This document shows positions 32,303 to 44,500 of a stretch of 64,000 nt of DNA, piece by piece. The stretch's first letter is position 1. Every line of letters starts with the position of its first letter. The notes below the pieces were generated by a model that saw only the letters and a program-made list of their open reading frames with translations, was not told where the DNA came from and made no database searches. The position numbers and the translations under genes were made by a program. The DNA comes from Channallabes apus. Lineage: Eukaryota > Chordata > Actinopteri > Siluriformes > Clariidae. The DNA is taken from contig CM060104.1 of assembly GCA_030522415.1 (NCBI GenBank), positions 12,358,229 through 12,422,228 on the forward strand, in the 5' to 3' direction.

Positions 32303-35300
32303 CTGGCGGTAAGTCATACTGTAGATTCCAAACATATTAGCCACATCACAACTAACCGTAGTGATAGACGCACACACATAGCTTGTCCTATAGAAACTGT
32401 GTCTGTTTCCCGAATACTGAGAAAAAAGAATAAATTTGTTAAATTTGCCCGAAACAATCTGATAACCATAAAACCAGAAAAAGGCAAAATAAGTAGTCAA
32501 ACTCCACCTCTAAAGTTTGGACTACTCAACATTAGATCCCTTGCGCCTAAAGCACTTATTGTTAATGAAATTATCTCAGGTTATTGCCTTGACGCACTCT
32601 GTCTCACCGAAACCTGGCTTAAACCAAATGAATATTTTGGTCTGAATGAGTCTACTCCGTCAGGATATTTCTATAAGCATGAGCGCCGTCTAATTGGTCG
32701 CGGTGGTGGTGTCGCCACTATCTACAATGATGTACTCACTGTTACCCAGAAAATAAGGCCCAGGTTTAATTCATTTGAAGTGCTTATCATTAATGTTGCA
32801 CTAAATGAAATACATAATAAACCCTTGCTATATTTTACCCTGGCCACCGTGTACAGACCCCCGGGGCCATATGGCGATTTTCTTAAAGAATTTGGACATC
32901 TGCTATCAGACCTATTGGTTAACTCTGACAAAGTGTTGATAGTAGGAGATTTTAACATTCATGTAGATGATGCTAACGATGCTTTAGCACTCACATTTAT
33001 GGATTTACTAAATTCCTTTGGGGTTAAGCAAAATATAATTGGAGCAACTCACCGCTTTAATCATACGCTAGATTTAATTATATCCCATGGTATAGATATC
33101 TCTAATATAGAGATCATACCTCAAAGTGATGATATCACAGATCATCACCTCCTGACATATACTCTACCCGTAGAACAGATTAGCTGTGTCTCCCCACGTT
33201 ATCAATCTGTTAGAAATATGAATCCCACTACTAAAGACAGATTCACAAGTAATCTGCCGGATCTGTCCCAATTTCTTATTAGACCCCTAAATGCAGATGA
33301 TCTAGATGAAGTGACTAGCAGCATGGGCACTATTTTTACCAGTACATTAGACACTGTTGCTCCCATCAGATTAAAAAAAGTCAGAGATAAAACATTTGCA
33401 CCGTGGTACAACAGTCATACTCGCGCCCTAAAGAGAGCAACCCGTAACCTCGAGCGAAAATGGAGGAAAACTAAATTAGAAGTTTTTCGAATTGCGTATA
33501 AAGACAGTATGTGCAGCTATAGACAGGCTCTAAAAACTGCTAGGACTGAGCATCTTAGCCAACTGATAGCAAGAAACCAAAACAATCCCAGGTTCTTATT
33601 TAGTACAGTGGCTTGCCTAACAAAACCTAAGATGCCCGCAGAGAGTATCCCATCACAGTTTAGAAGTGAAGACTTTATGGACTTCTTTAATGAAAAAATC
33701 AATAATATCAGGAAGAAAATAATGGAGGTTCAACCTCTAATAGTATCTCACGATCCAGTTCAGCCTATAGCTTCACATTTAGATTTTCACTGCTTTACAG
33801 GTATAGGACAGGAAGAGCTGTATAAACTTATCACCTCGGCTAAATCAACAACGTGCCTGTTAGACCCAATCCCAACCAGATTTTTAAAAGAAGTGATGCT
33901 TACGGTTGGAGAGCCACTCCTAAACATTATTAATTCTTCATTACATCTAGGTCACGTCCCTAAACCTTTCAAGTTAGCAGTTATTAAGCCGCTTCTTAAA
34001 AAATCTAATTTGGACGCGAATGAAATAACCAATTACAGACCGATTTCAAACCTCCCGTTCATATCAAAAATACTAGAAAAAGTAGTATCAGCTCAAATTT
34101 GCACATTCTTGCAGGATAACAACATCCTTGAAGAATTTCAGTCAGGTTTCAGGCCCCATCATAGCACAGAAACTGCACTAGTTAAGATTACAAACGACTT
34201 GTTTTTAGCTTCAGACCAAGGCTGCATCTCATTTCTAGTCGTGCTCGATCTCAGTGCTGCATTCGACACTATAGATCATAATATTCTCATAGATCGCTTA
34301 CAAAATTATATAGGTATATATCAGGGACAGGCATTAAAATGGTTTAGATCTTACCTGTCTGATCGCTACCATTTTGTAGATCTAAATAGAGAACCGTCTG
34401 GTGTAATGCCAGTGAAATATGGGGTCCCACAAGGGTCAGTTTTAGGACCTCTGTTGTTCTCAATATACATGCTTCCCTTGGGTAACATCATTAGAAGACA
34501 TGGGATTAGTTTCCATTGTTATGCTGATGATACCCAATTATATATCTCAACTAAACCAGACGAAATACCTAAGTTGTCTAGATTAACTGAGTGTGTCCAG
34601 GACATAAAAGATTGGATGACCAATAACTTTCTTTTATTAAATTCAGATAAGACAGAGATATTACTTATTGGCCCAAAAACCAGCACACAACAGCTTTCAC
34701 AATTCAGCTTGCGCTTAGAAGGATGTACTGTTATTACCAGCTCAGCAGTAAAAGATCTGGGAGTAATATTAGACAGTAACTTTTCTTTTGAAAATCACAT
34801 TTCAAATATCACAAAAACAGCCTTTTTCCATCTTTGAAATATTGCTAAACTTAGGAACATCTTATCCGTATCTGATGCAGAAAAACTAGTTCATGCATTC
34901 ATGACCTCCAGACTGGACTATTGTAATGCATTACTAGGTGGTTGTCCTGCATCCTCAATAAACAAGCTTCAGTTAATCCAAAATGCAGCTGCCAGGGTTC
35001 TCACTAGATCCAGAAAATATGATCATATAACCCCAATATTATCATCCCTGCACTGGCTACCTGTTCAGTTTAGAATAAATTACAAAATAGTATTACTTAC
35101 ATACAAGGCCTTAAATGGTTTAGCTCCCACATACCTAACCAGTCTTCTGATGCGCTACAATCCACCATGCGCCTTAAGATCACAAAGCTCCGGACTTCTG
35201 GTAGTTCCCAGAATTTCAAAATCTACAAAAGGGGGTAGGCCTTTTTCATATTTAGCTCCAAAGCTTTGGAATAGCCTTCCATACAGTGTTCGGGGAGCAG

Positions 35301-35362
35301 ACACGGTTTCTCAGTTCAAAAGTAGACTCAAGACGCATCTTTTTAATCTGGCATACATGTAA
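32303..35362 (+). pseudogene. L2 ORF2: AP endonuclease plus reverse transcriptase, one internal stop
   Basis: Nicks target DNA and copies L2 RNA. The frame is open right after the ORF1 stop, without a nearby ATG. The endonuclease shows [36 protein letters not shown] (around 32945) and DDITDHHLL. The RT shows [58 protein letters not shown] and YADD at about 34520. A TGA at 34835-34837 sits where the family has Arg (FFHL-R-NIAKLRN), a likely CGA to TGA change. The frame then continues to 35362 (SRLKTHLFNLAYM). Apart from that stop it is intact. Confidence 0.93.
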
Positions 35363-35840
35363 CTCATCCCATAATCTTATACTCCAGTACACCTATACCG
35401 AATGGCAACTACGCTAATTCTCCCCATCTGTTCTGTATTTCTCTACCCATCCCGAGGCATCGGGAGATTTTGCCAGCTTCAGTAGACAAAGGCCGACCCT
35501 GCGAGGTTCCTGAGGCATCCAGAGAAGGACCAGCTCCAGCTGGATTCAGCTTTATCATGGTTGGAGCTACACATGCTGCTCCTGTGCTTCCAGTGATCCA
35601 GACCTCATCTGCCCTCTGCACCTACTGACTCGTCCCTATGCTGAACTGGTCTTCATGTCAATTTAAATAATTTCTGTCATATTGAATTTTCACCTGCACA
35701 ACACACAAGATGTTATATCATCATTTATTTATTTATTTATTTATTTTATTATTTTTTTTTTTCTTTAATTTTTGTGAAGCTGCTTTGAGACAATGACCAT
35801 TGTTAAAAGCGCTATATAAATAAAATTGAATTGAATTGAA
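35363..35840 (+). other. L2 3'UTR and tail
   Basis: Contains L2 3'UTR sequence (GCTACACATGCTGCTCCTGT), (TTTA)n and poly-T near 35720-35765, then the conserved CTGCTTTGAGACAATG, AAAGCGCTATATAAATAAA and TTGAATTGAA tail used for 3' end recognition by the L2 enzyme. Confidence 0.9.
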
Positions 35841-36920
35841 AGTATCCTCTCTCTCGTGCGCACATACACACACACACACACATGAAATTGCGTAAAACCA
35901 AACGAAATATAAGCAGTAAAAAAATCAATAAAAATACATTAGTATAACATGCGCTAACCCTCTGCAACTTTTTTACTATTGTTTCCAAGTGTTTATGGGG
36001 ATTTAATCTGTCTCTGCTGCCGCATCCATTCACAGTTGTGATAAGTGATTAATGCCCCATCAGATTTTTTGGCAACCTTTTTTGGGGAGCATTATGCATG
36101 ATTAAATAACTAAAGAAATACTGATCCATATGGGCAGATATTTGTTCCAGGTTGCATGCGCCATTAATTGCCTTTCTTATGCCACTTGTTGGCTATCAGT
36201 GAAAAAAAAACATCAGCGAAAACATCATAAAAAAAATTACGAAAACAAACCCAAGCAGACATTACATTTTGAGCTTTACTTTGCAGCAAAATATTATCTA
36301 TCAGTATATTAAATGGAACGAGGTAAAATACACCGGAATGTAAAATACTGTACATAGCCCGCGTTTTTATTCAGTACCTACAATGATCGGTATAGCCAAA
36401 TTACAGACGTTACCTTTAAGGATTATTTCAGGATGTCTTAAAAAATATTTCACTAAATAGTTTTATTAATTCATTATTAAATAATAAATAGCATAATCAT
36501 CATGGATTGTGTATTGAGTGATTTAACAAATCTGTTTTATTAATCGGTTTGTTGTTTTTTTCTTACCACATCATCTATTTATGATACTATGTTGACAATA
36601 CAAGAACTGTCTGTATATTAAAGATACGGTATTGGGCTTCCTGGACACTGCAGTTAACTGTGCCAGTCAATGCTCCATCTGGCAGAATTATACAGCATTG
36701 CAACCATCTTTTTAGAAAGCGCATGTTGGCGTTTATGGGGCGGGGCATCGTTAACTGCGTCATCGCGGGGGATCACATTCCATGCACGGATCGTGCATTA
36801 ACCCTTCATGGTCCTGCCATGGATCCATCATGCTCCAAGCGGCTGTTTGACGTGGCTCCCACTGTAGGAAGGCCATCCATCCATAACTCATTTAGACATT
36901 AATTTAAGATCATCTAAATA

Positions 36921-37240
36921 CAGTGAAACCTCGGATTGCGAGTAACACGGTTTGCGAGTGTTCCACAAGACGAACAAAGATTTTTAATACATTTTGATGT
37001 CTTGGTTTACGAGTTCTGAGTATCATATATCACGCATATTGTTTTGACGCCGAGCGTCACGTGATCACAACTGAGCCAACGGTTTTTCTCTCTCTCGTGC
37101 TGCGGAATTGTGGGGAATCGTCTCCCATGCTGGGTCTTAGTGTGTGTCTGTTACTGGTATAATCAACATCTGTGCGTGTGTACTGTTTACTATAACACTG
37201 TGACCACGTCTGTGCGCATAAAACATATTTTATTTTGTCT
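36921..37240 (+). mobile_element. Pogo/Tigger-like repeat, left end and body
   Basis: Starts CAGTGAAACCTCGGATTGCG after a TA (36919-36920). Related to 38494-38798 and 26335-26595. No ORF. The flanking part to about 37700 may belong to the same element (GT/CA-rich), but I cannot define its right end. Confidence 0.65.
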
Positions 37241-38493
37241 CTGTATGCATGTGTGTACAGCGCGCGTATAAAGCAAAATCAAGTCTGATTAGAGAGGTTA
37301 AAAATCCATTTTCTCTCTGTATCAGCCTGCTCTTTGTGTCTGTGTGCGTGCGCATCATTAGACGCCATGCCACACACACACACACAGACTCCTCCAACTT
37401 TCGCCTTCGCATACACACACAGACACACTCTCTCTGCTCTACACATAAACACTGCTCTGATGCGATTCTTTTCAAAAGTAAAGTGTAGGTTAATTTGTTA
37501 TTTTTACTTAACAGCAGTGATTCTGTGTGTCGCTCAATCAAGTGTCATTAGAGAGATTTCTTGTTCATTCTTCCGGTAAAACAGTGTTTCCATTGTGTGT
37601 GCACGTGTGTGTGAAAAGAGTGGAGGAAGGGTAACTGTGTAAGATGAGAAGGGGAGAGGGGAGATTACTTTAGATTAACACTTACACAGCGCCTGCGCAC
37701 ACATACGGAGACACTTATCTGTCGTGATTTTAAAAAGTACATTTTATGAAAATTTTTAAAACACTACCATTATTTTCTAAGCTTAATATACATTTGTCAC
37801 AACACTTTAGACATACAATACAACATTATAGTTCATCAGCAAAAACAATATACCTCCTTTAGCTCCTGTTTCAGTAGTTAATTCATGTTACTAAATAAAA
37901 TTATTTTATGTACAAAACTGATGTTTTGTTAGTAGAACAATAAAACACAGTGATTTGACAAAACAATTTTATTTTAATGTAATAAATAAATGCAACATTG
38001 TACAACTGAGTAATACTATAAAAGGGATAAACTGTAAAAAAATAAATAAATAAAATTACGTCCATGTTTAACATTACGTCCATGTTTAATTAAGTATTCA
38101 ACAAGTGTGATTATTGAATTCTTAACATTGAAATGTTAATACACTTTTTCCAAATCATATTTTACTGCATTCTAACATTCTAAAATGGAAAAAAATAAAA
38201 CTACAATGGTGGAAAAGTGCAAAAAGTGAAAAGGTTAGAATGCTTTCTGATGTGTATCTATACAAGTGAAAAAAAAACCCTACTTTTTCTGTAGGATTAC
38301 AGTATTGTAATTAAACTTTTGTGTCATTTAAAAATTAAGGAAAAGCTAAACCTGTTCGTGAATATGAATCTAAACATCCGTGAAAGACTTCTATAAAGTT
38401 TACACAATGAGTATTACGTAGAAAGTGTGATAGTCTGGTAAACATTTATGTCCTTACATACACACATACAGAACTGTAGATTTGTTCCAATTA
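37241..38493. other. Unrecognised AT-rich sequence
   Basis: Contains short CA/GT-rich stretches at 37330-37450. No gene, RNA or known repeat is recognised. Confidence 0.5.
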
Positions 38494-38798
38494 CAGTGGA
38501 ACCTCGGATTGCGAGTAACATGTTTTGCCAGCATTCCGCAAGCAGAGCAAAGATTTTTAATGTATTTTGACTTGGATAATGTCTTGAATAAGTGAATAAA
38601 TGAATAAGTCTTAGTTTACGAGTACCAAGTATCATGTATGACACATGCGCTTCTTGTTTTGACGCCAAGCATCATGTGATCACACATGAGACAATGGTTT
38701 TTATCTCTCTTGTGCTGCGGAATTGTGGGTAATCATCTCCCCTACTGGGTCTTAGTGCGCATCTCTCACTGGTATAATCAAACATCCGTGCACATGTG
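38494..38798 (+). mobile_element. Pogo/Tigger-like repeat, second copy
   Basis: Starts CAGTGGAACCTCGGATTGCG after TA (38492-38493). It follows the 36921 copy and is interrupted or ended by repeat X at 38799. Confidence 0.65.
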
Positions 38799-38945
38799 TA
38801 CAGATCTGGCCTTTAAAACGCACGTTTTCAGAAAGGGGATCCCACGACTTGCCGCGGCTATGAAAATGCCCTTCATTACCTGTAGGGGGCAGTCATGTTT
38901 CAGTCTGAAGTAGTGTGTGTCTACTGAAGCCGAAAATGTGTTGTT
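38799..38945 (+). repeat. Repeat X fragment, copy X4
   Basis: TACAGATCTGGCCTTTAAAA begins the fragment, which continues with GGGATCCCACGACTTGCCGC, the CTCF-like CCTGTAGGGGGCAG (38879-38892) and CTACTGAAGCCGAAAATGTG. It then diverges into unrelated sequence. Confidence 0.75.
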
Positions 38946-39255
38946 TCTCTTAGGCGCCCATTGACAGCAAGCGACAGAGCTCATAAACGTGTCAAACTCA
39001 AACTGATATGTATTTATTCTTCTTTTTTTTTCTTTCCTTCAATGATGGTACTTCTTTGACTGCGCTTTCTCCATTCAGAATTATTATTATTATTATTAGT
39101 AGTAGTTCTCAGAATTTATTATTGTTCTTCTTCTTATTATTATTATTATTATTGTAACACACCCGTGCGTGTGTGCAAAAAGACTACAAAGATGTATGAT
39201 ATGTTGGCCTAAAACATATTGTTTTAGTGTGTTAATGCACTCTAAATATACACGG

Positions 39256-39328
39256 GCAGTGGTGTGGCTCAGTGGTTAGGTGATTCGCCCACCATGCGGA
39301 ACACCCGGGTTCGATTCTCAGCCAGTGC
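39256..39328 (+). tRNA. tRNA-Gly-like sequence (pseudogene or SINE head)
   Basis: A 73-base stretch resembles tRNA-Gly: acceptor arms GCAGTGG/CCAGTGC (6 of 7 pairs), A-box TGGCTCAGTGGTTAGG, B-box GGTTCGATTCT. The predicted anticodon loop CCACCAT would give ACC, an anticodon not normally used for Gly in vertebrates. The T stem has a mismatch. It is more likely a tRNA pseudogene or SINE head than a working tRNA. Confidence 0.45.
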
Positions 39329-39679
39329 CTGAAGTGCCGGTTTGTACTAAATGCACTCACCTCACAGTTGCTATACTTTAATGATAATCATAAACAAAAA
39401 GTGTAAAACAACGGATTCACATTTATTAAATTTTCACCCAGAGCGCGATTCGAACCAGGGTCTGAACTATTTTATACTATTATTTAAGCAACGCCACACC
39501 ACGTGGAAAGCCGCAAAAATGCTTCAATTTCATTGGCTGTCACTGAGTGTCAGCTATTCACGACTGGCCGGTCGCGGGGGGAAGGGATTGGCTTGTACAG
39601 GCTGAGTTTGGAGGCCAGAGTTGTTGTTTTTTTTATTGAGACAATACAAAAAAATTCTGAACATGTTAAACACATTTAA

Positions 39680-40185
39680 GAATAATAACTGCAGCAATAA
39701 TAACAAAAAAAAAAACATTATTTAGAAGAAATAAAAAATAAGGGACAAAGAACTATAGATTTGACAGTCCAAAGAAAGGTTAAAATACACGAGAGGATTG
39801 AAATTAAGTATAAACCGTGAAAAGATAAAAGATAATAAAAGATTATTAAATTGAATTAATTTAAGAGAGTTTAAAATTAAGGTCATTTCTAGAAGGAAAA
39901 GATGGAAATACAATTGAACCTTTTTAATTCTCTGTTTATGTATAAAGTATTTTGCATGTAAAATAAAATAATTAACAACAAATTCAAGCGGTTTATTTTC
40001 CGCATTCTAATAATAATAGATTATATCTTTAATAGTAAAGGAGTGAGATACATTAAGGTGGTTAAAGAGGTGGTCTTTTAAAAGAGTTAAGAATTGTTTT
40101 GTTTTCTCACACTCAACAAACAAATGAATCAGAGATTGATTTAACGTATCACAAAAATAACATTTATCCTACATGAATAAAACAG
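39680..40185 (-). pseudogene. L1/Tx1-like LINE ORF2 C-terminal remnant
   Basis: Minus-strand reading shows CYFCDTLNQSLIHLFVEC, KTKQFLTLLKDHLFNHLNVS, an in-frame stop, then EFVVNYFILHAKYFIHKQR. This is the Cys-His C-terminal zinc-like motif and the following region of L1/Tx1-clade ORF2 proteins (C-x2-C ... HLF..C). Only this end is present, with stops and shifts. A poly-T/A-rich stretch (39625-39640 and 39700-39720) fits the 3' side. Confidence 0.65.
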
Positions 40186-40354
40186 TATTAGACACAAATA
40201 TATGATATGGTAGTATATGCAATGAAAAAGCTATTTACGCGAGTGCTCAAATGTAAAGCAAACGCGGTTATTAATTTATTGTGTATATTTAACTTCATTC
40301 AGCCGTTTAAGTTATATGAAAAACAACGTGCCTACCAGCCTACTATTATTTTCT

Positions 40355-40494
40355 GTTCCCATAATCATTTTTTCTCAGTATAAATAAATGTTTTGGGTTT
40401 TAAGAACTCCATCAAAAGAGCAAAGACAACTTAGAAGAAGTGGAAGGTGAGAAATCTCAATGGAGAATACTCTAGTATGACATGGTGTTAATTG

Positions 40495-40535
<41 letters not shown>

Positions 40536-40930
40536 GTGGGGGGAGGGATGTGTGTGTTAAAGGGAGAAATGCAGGAGCGCGCGCGCACACAAACACACCT
40601 CTCCATCCACAAATGCTTTAACTGTTGTCTTGTAAATCGTTGATTAAACCTATGAACACAGCTGTTCAGCATCAGTCCTAAACACAAGCACAGGGTCTGT
40701 TTTTGTCCTTAACTACAATAATAATTAATTTATTTTGCTGAATAAGGTAATAAGCGAAACCAAATAAAATAAACCAAACAAGTAAGTTAAATAAGTGTTC
40801 CATACATTAAAGTACTGTGTATAACCAAGTGCCCTATAGCAAACACAGTTACAGTTCACAGTACAAACAAAGAGTGGGGATTGGAAGGTGCATGAGGATA
40901 CTCATTTACAAGACAAAAGACTGTCAGAGG
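40355..40930 (+). mobile_element. Fragment E of the A/B transposon family
   Basis: Aligns with B from about 29135 to 29690: ATAAATGTTTTGGGTTTTAA, CTCATTTACAAGACAAAAGA. (GT)n at about 40497-40532 is expanded. TIRs and exons are missing. Confidence 0.8.
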
Positions 40931-41462
40931 TGTGAATGTGCACAAAAATTTACTCAGAGTAAAAGTTACTGAGTTACTTTTTTTTTTTAAACAGCGGGGG
41001 TGGGATGGGGGATGGAACACTCTTGCATAATAAATCTGTTCCCTTTGTTGTGCTTGAAATCAAAGTGGTCGCTTAAATATGACCAGGGGTTTGCTTCATA
41101 AGAATTTGTTGGCATTTAAATTTCAGCTGTGTCTGCATCACTGGCATCTGTTTTGTCCGTCTCCATCATTCTTGTGAATTTAGCGCGTTTGCTCTCCACG
41201 CCCATCAATCAATTAGTGCAGTGGTTTCCGCAATTTTTTTCCTTCCCCGTTGTATTATTTATATTATTTTTCATTCATTTATTTTTTTACTCAGTAGCGA
41301 AAATGATTTAAAATGTAGTGAAGTACAATACTTCAAACAAAACATACTTTAGTAAAAGTAAAATTACCGATTTTAAAAACTACTTTAAAAAGTAGAAGTA
41401 CACAAAAAATCTACTCAATTACAGTAATGCGAGTAAATGTAATTCATTACTTTCCACCTCTG
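40925..41462. mobile_element. hAT-like MITE
   Basis: Ends CAGAGGTG (40925) and CACCTCTG (41462) form short inverted repeats. Interior motifs such as AGTAAAAGTTACTGAGTTAC and AGTAGAAGTACACAAAAAAT are typical of a teleost hAT-type MITE. The left end merges with fragment E and I could not confirm an 8-bp TSD. Confidence 0.6.
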
Positions 41463-41473
41463 CTCTGCTCTTT

Positions 41474-41516
41474 ACGCACGCACGCACGCACGCACGCGCA
41501 CACACACACACACACA
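41474..41516. repeat. (ACGC)n and (CA)n microsatellite
   Basis: CGCA units followed by CA units directly downstream of the hAT-like element. Confidence 0.9.
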
Positions 41517-44500
41517 AGCCATGTGTAGGTGATTTAATATATGTAAGAATGACTTATGACTGTAGGAGTCATTTGGGTTGAAACATGCCCTTCCAGTAGA
41601 GTTTAAACCCATATGGTCAGTGACAGCAGGTATTGCAAATCTCTCCTTCAAATATCTGCCATAATTGGCCTGCACCCAGTCTCACAGTGAGGTTGCCATG
41701 ACAATGGAAAAAGGTTAGGGTTTAGACTGCAATATGCTTTGGGAGCCCAGAGGCTATTTTCACTTGCCTGAAAACTATTAAACACAATCTAGGATGGCTA
41801 CTCACTGCCCTATGGCAGTAATGGAAGGTCCAATGCTGGTCAAAGCACACACAGACTACACATATTTCCATTTTTAGCAGGAAGAAACTGTTTCATACCT
41901 TCATCTGTCATCACACACAGATCTTTTACAAACATGTCTTTTAGCAAATGTTGAAATAAACACATAGATTAATTAACATTTATACCAAGCATAAGTACAG
42001 ATGAATTTTGTGGTGTGTCATTTTATATTTTGTACGATACTCTTTTCTTTTAAATCACAAAGATTTCCTTTTGTAAGTGGATATACAAGATGCACCTAAA
42101 TAATTAATTTAAAGGTACTTCTTAAGGCAGTGTGGGTGTGTTGTCGAAATCAAAAGCATTAAAATTGCACCAAATAGTATATAATAAAACCAATGTTTTC
42201 TTGTTAGACAATCTTACATATGCTATTTGTTGTTTTTAAATGTTGTGAATTTGAAAAAGGAATTTGTAGCCTATTTTGCTGAGCAGTCCAAGCTGTCTAC
42301 ATTTTAAAATGATTTACTGTAGATATTTGCTGTCTATACATATGTTTGACTTGTCTCCATCATGACATCCCAAATGGAGAATTAATTTGAGTTTTATACA
42401 CAGCCACTACAACAAAACCCTGCATTCAATTCGGAGGAAAGTGGATTTTCTCCTTAGATTATGTTTTCTCTGAAAGACATAGAATGTTTTAATGGGAAAC
42501 ACACAAAACACTTTCCTATTAAATTGTCAGCAGCTTCCCATTTAGCTGCACATCCTGCTTTCATCTCAAATGTGCTTTTTTATGAGAACTGTATGCAAAT
42601 TGAGTAAGCAGTCCTAAAGACAATGAGCAATTAAAGAACCCCTTACAACCTCATACCCGCTGTGTTCTACAGCCGATGGAGATGCCAGTCAGCCACCCAG
42701 CTAGTCTACTTCCTCCTCAAATGTGAGAGGCTTTTGCACTTTGACCAAGCCTTTATTCTCCTCCTCAGAGCAGCTTGTGTGCATTAAGAAAGCTGTCACT
42801 GATACCCTGACACATGCTGAAAATACTGTGGCTTTCTTCTTAGTGGAGGTTCTGTCTCAATGAAGCACCACAACAGATAACCCAGGACCTGGTGAGGCAT
42901 AGAGAGAAGGAGAATGCCACTCTTATCTGGAATCCCACAGTGAGAGAGAGGTCTAATCCATTACCGCTCCAATCACAGCAGCTCACACTGAAAAACAGCC
43001 CTACTGAGAAGCAGAATGAAACCAACATGAGAGGCAGGCAGTTACACACGCTCAGCCAGCATTCAGCCAAAACATGAACATGCTGACACACATGGACATT
43101 CATGGCCAGGTATCAAGTATGGACAATAATCTTAGGAAAAGTTTTTTTGCATTATCATTCCACAATCCAATAAAGCAAGTTAAAGACATTTTTTTTACCT
43201 TACCATAAAGGTACAATAATTACATTTTTTGAAAATCCAGTAAAACCTTTTCCCTAGCGACAGTTAAGCCTACAGTAATTAATCTAATTAAAGGATTTAA
43301 TGGATTTCATAGAAAATGGGAGCACGTTACTCAATAACATAATGACATATAGGACATACTAAGAGATGTCACCACCCCAAACACCATACTTAGTTCAACT
43401 TTGGTATTGGGACATTTGAGACAAATAGACTTCAAAATGTGAGAAAATATCAAATAGTCATGATCTGAATTTTCAGTTAGTGATCACTAATGATACATGT
43501 AACCATATGCATGAGATGTTTGTTTCCCATGTAGCATGATAATCATGTTAGTGTGCCACCCACATTTCCCTGTGCAGGTCTATGGTACATAAAACATGGA
43601 AGATCACAGCATGGTATTAGGAGTCTCCAAATGCCTCACACACCCACGCATTACTCACAGCAATGATCTCTGGTTGAAAAACAGGATTAGCAGCCCACAA
43701 ATAGCAGTCATTCAAGGAGAAAGCTTAACAGTGAATGCTCCCAATTATTGCCATGTCAAATCTGGGTTACACAGAACAACATTTGAAAAAAATAAAAATA
43801 AAAAAAGAAGAAGGAACATCTGAAGATATTTGCATTTTGAAAAATGGAAGGTTTCTGATTTGATGTAGCAAAGCTCTTAATGGTTTCAAGGTTGTATATT
43901 AATTGAAGATTGAAAAAGGCTAGCTTTTGCTGGCATGATCAATCTCAACTTTGCAAGCCTGCTTAGGACTTGGCTGTCATAACACAAGGATCAAAGGTGT
44001 AGGTTTGTGGTAGAAATAGACCAGGAGCTATTTATGAGTGACTTAATGGATACAGTAATTCATAATGCCATCTGGTAATATTTGTGCAATCATATCTCCT
44101 CTGACTGCTCTAACTGTCCATCCAGTGAGAAGTGTTCCATAGGCAACATTGACAATGGCCTTGACCACACCTCAGGGCTCCTCACCACCCCTCTTGCAGG
44201 TACAAAAGAGTTAGTAACTTTAAGAGCTGAAAATATCAATGCCACATGCATACTATGTAAATTCAAATAAATTAAAATTGCATATCTGGCTGGGAATAAT
44301 TGGCTCCCAACCATCTGTGTAACGAGAAGTATTTGATTAATTTATCAGAGAAGTGCTAAATAAATAGTCAGCATTTAGACATCTTATTTGCATTTGAGGG
44401 GAAATGCAGTGCTGTTTTTTTTTTTCCTTCAACACTTTAGAAGTAAGTTAGGAATGTAAGTTTTTTTAACAGCTGTACACATGAATCTGTTCGAAGAGTC

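Larger units (their letters stand above)
31111..35840 (+). mobile_element. Near full-length L2 LINE inserted in element B
   Basis: Inserted exactly between CTTGTCAGAG (ends 31110) and AGTATCCTCT (starts 35841). Element A has the uninterrupted site, in reverse GAGGATACTCTGACAAG near 11450, so the target gain is at most the 2 bases AG. It includes a GC-rich 5'UTR, ORF1, ORF2, a 3'UTR and a (TTGAA) tail. Length is 4730 bp. ORF2 has a single internal stop, so this is a fairly young copy. Confidence 0.95.
27230..36864 (+). mobile_element. Element B: second copy of the 5-kb exon-bearing TIR transposon, interrupted by L2
   Basis: TIRs CAGTGGGAGCCACGCCAAAT (left) and the reverse of CAGTGGGAGCCACGTCAAAC (right) with TA outside each. 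It is colinear with element A in reverse: CTCF-like site, YY1-type exon 1, degenerate minisatellite, exon 2, AT-rich body, internal duplication and tRNA-Ile SINE. The inserted L2 (31111-35840, 4730 bp) accounts for its greater length. Without it the element is about 4.9 kb. No transposase is visible, so it would depend on enzyme supplied in trans. Confidence 0.87.
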
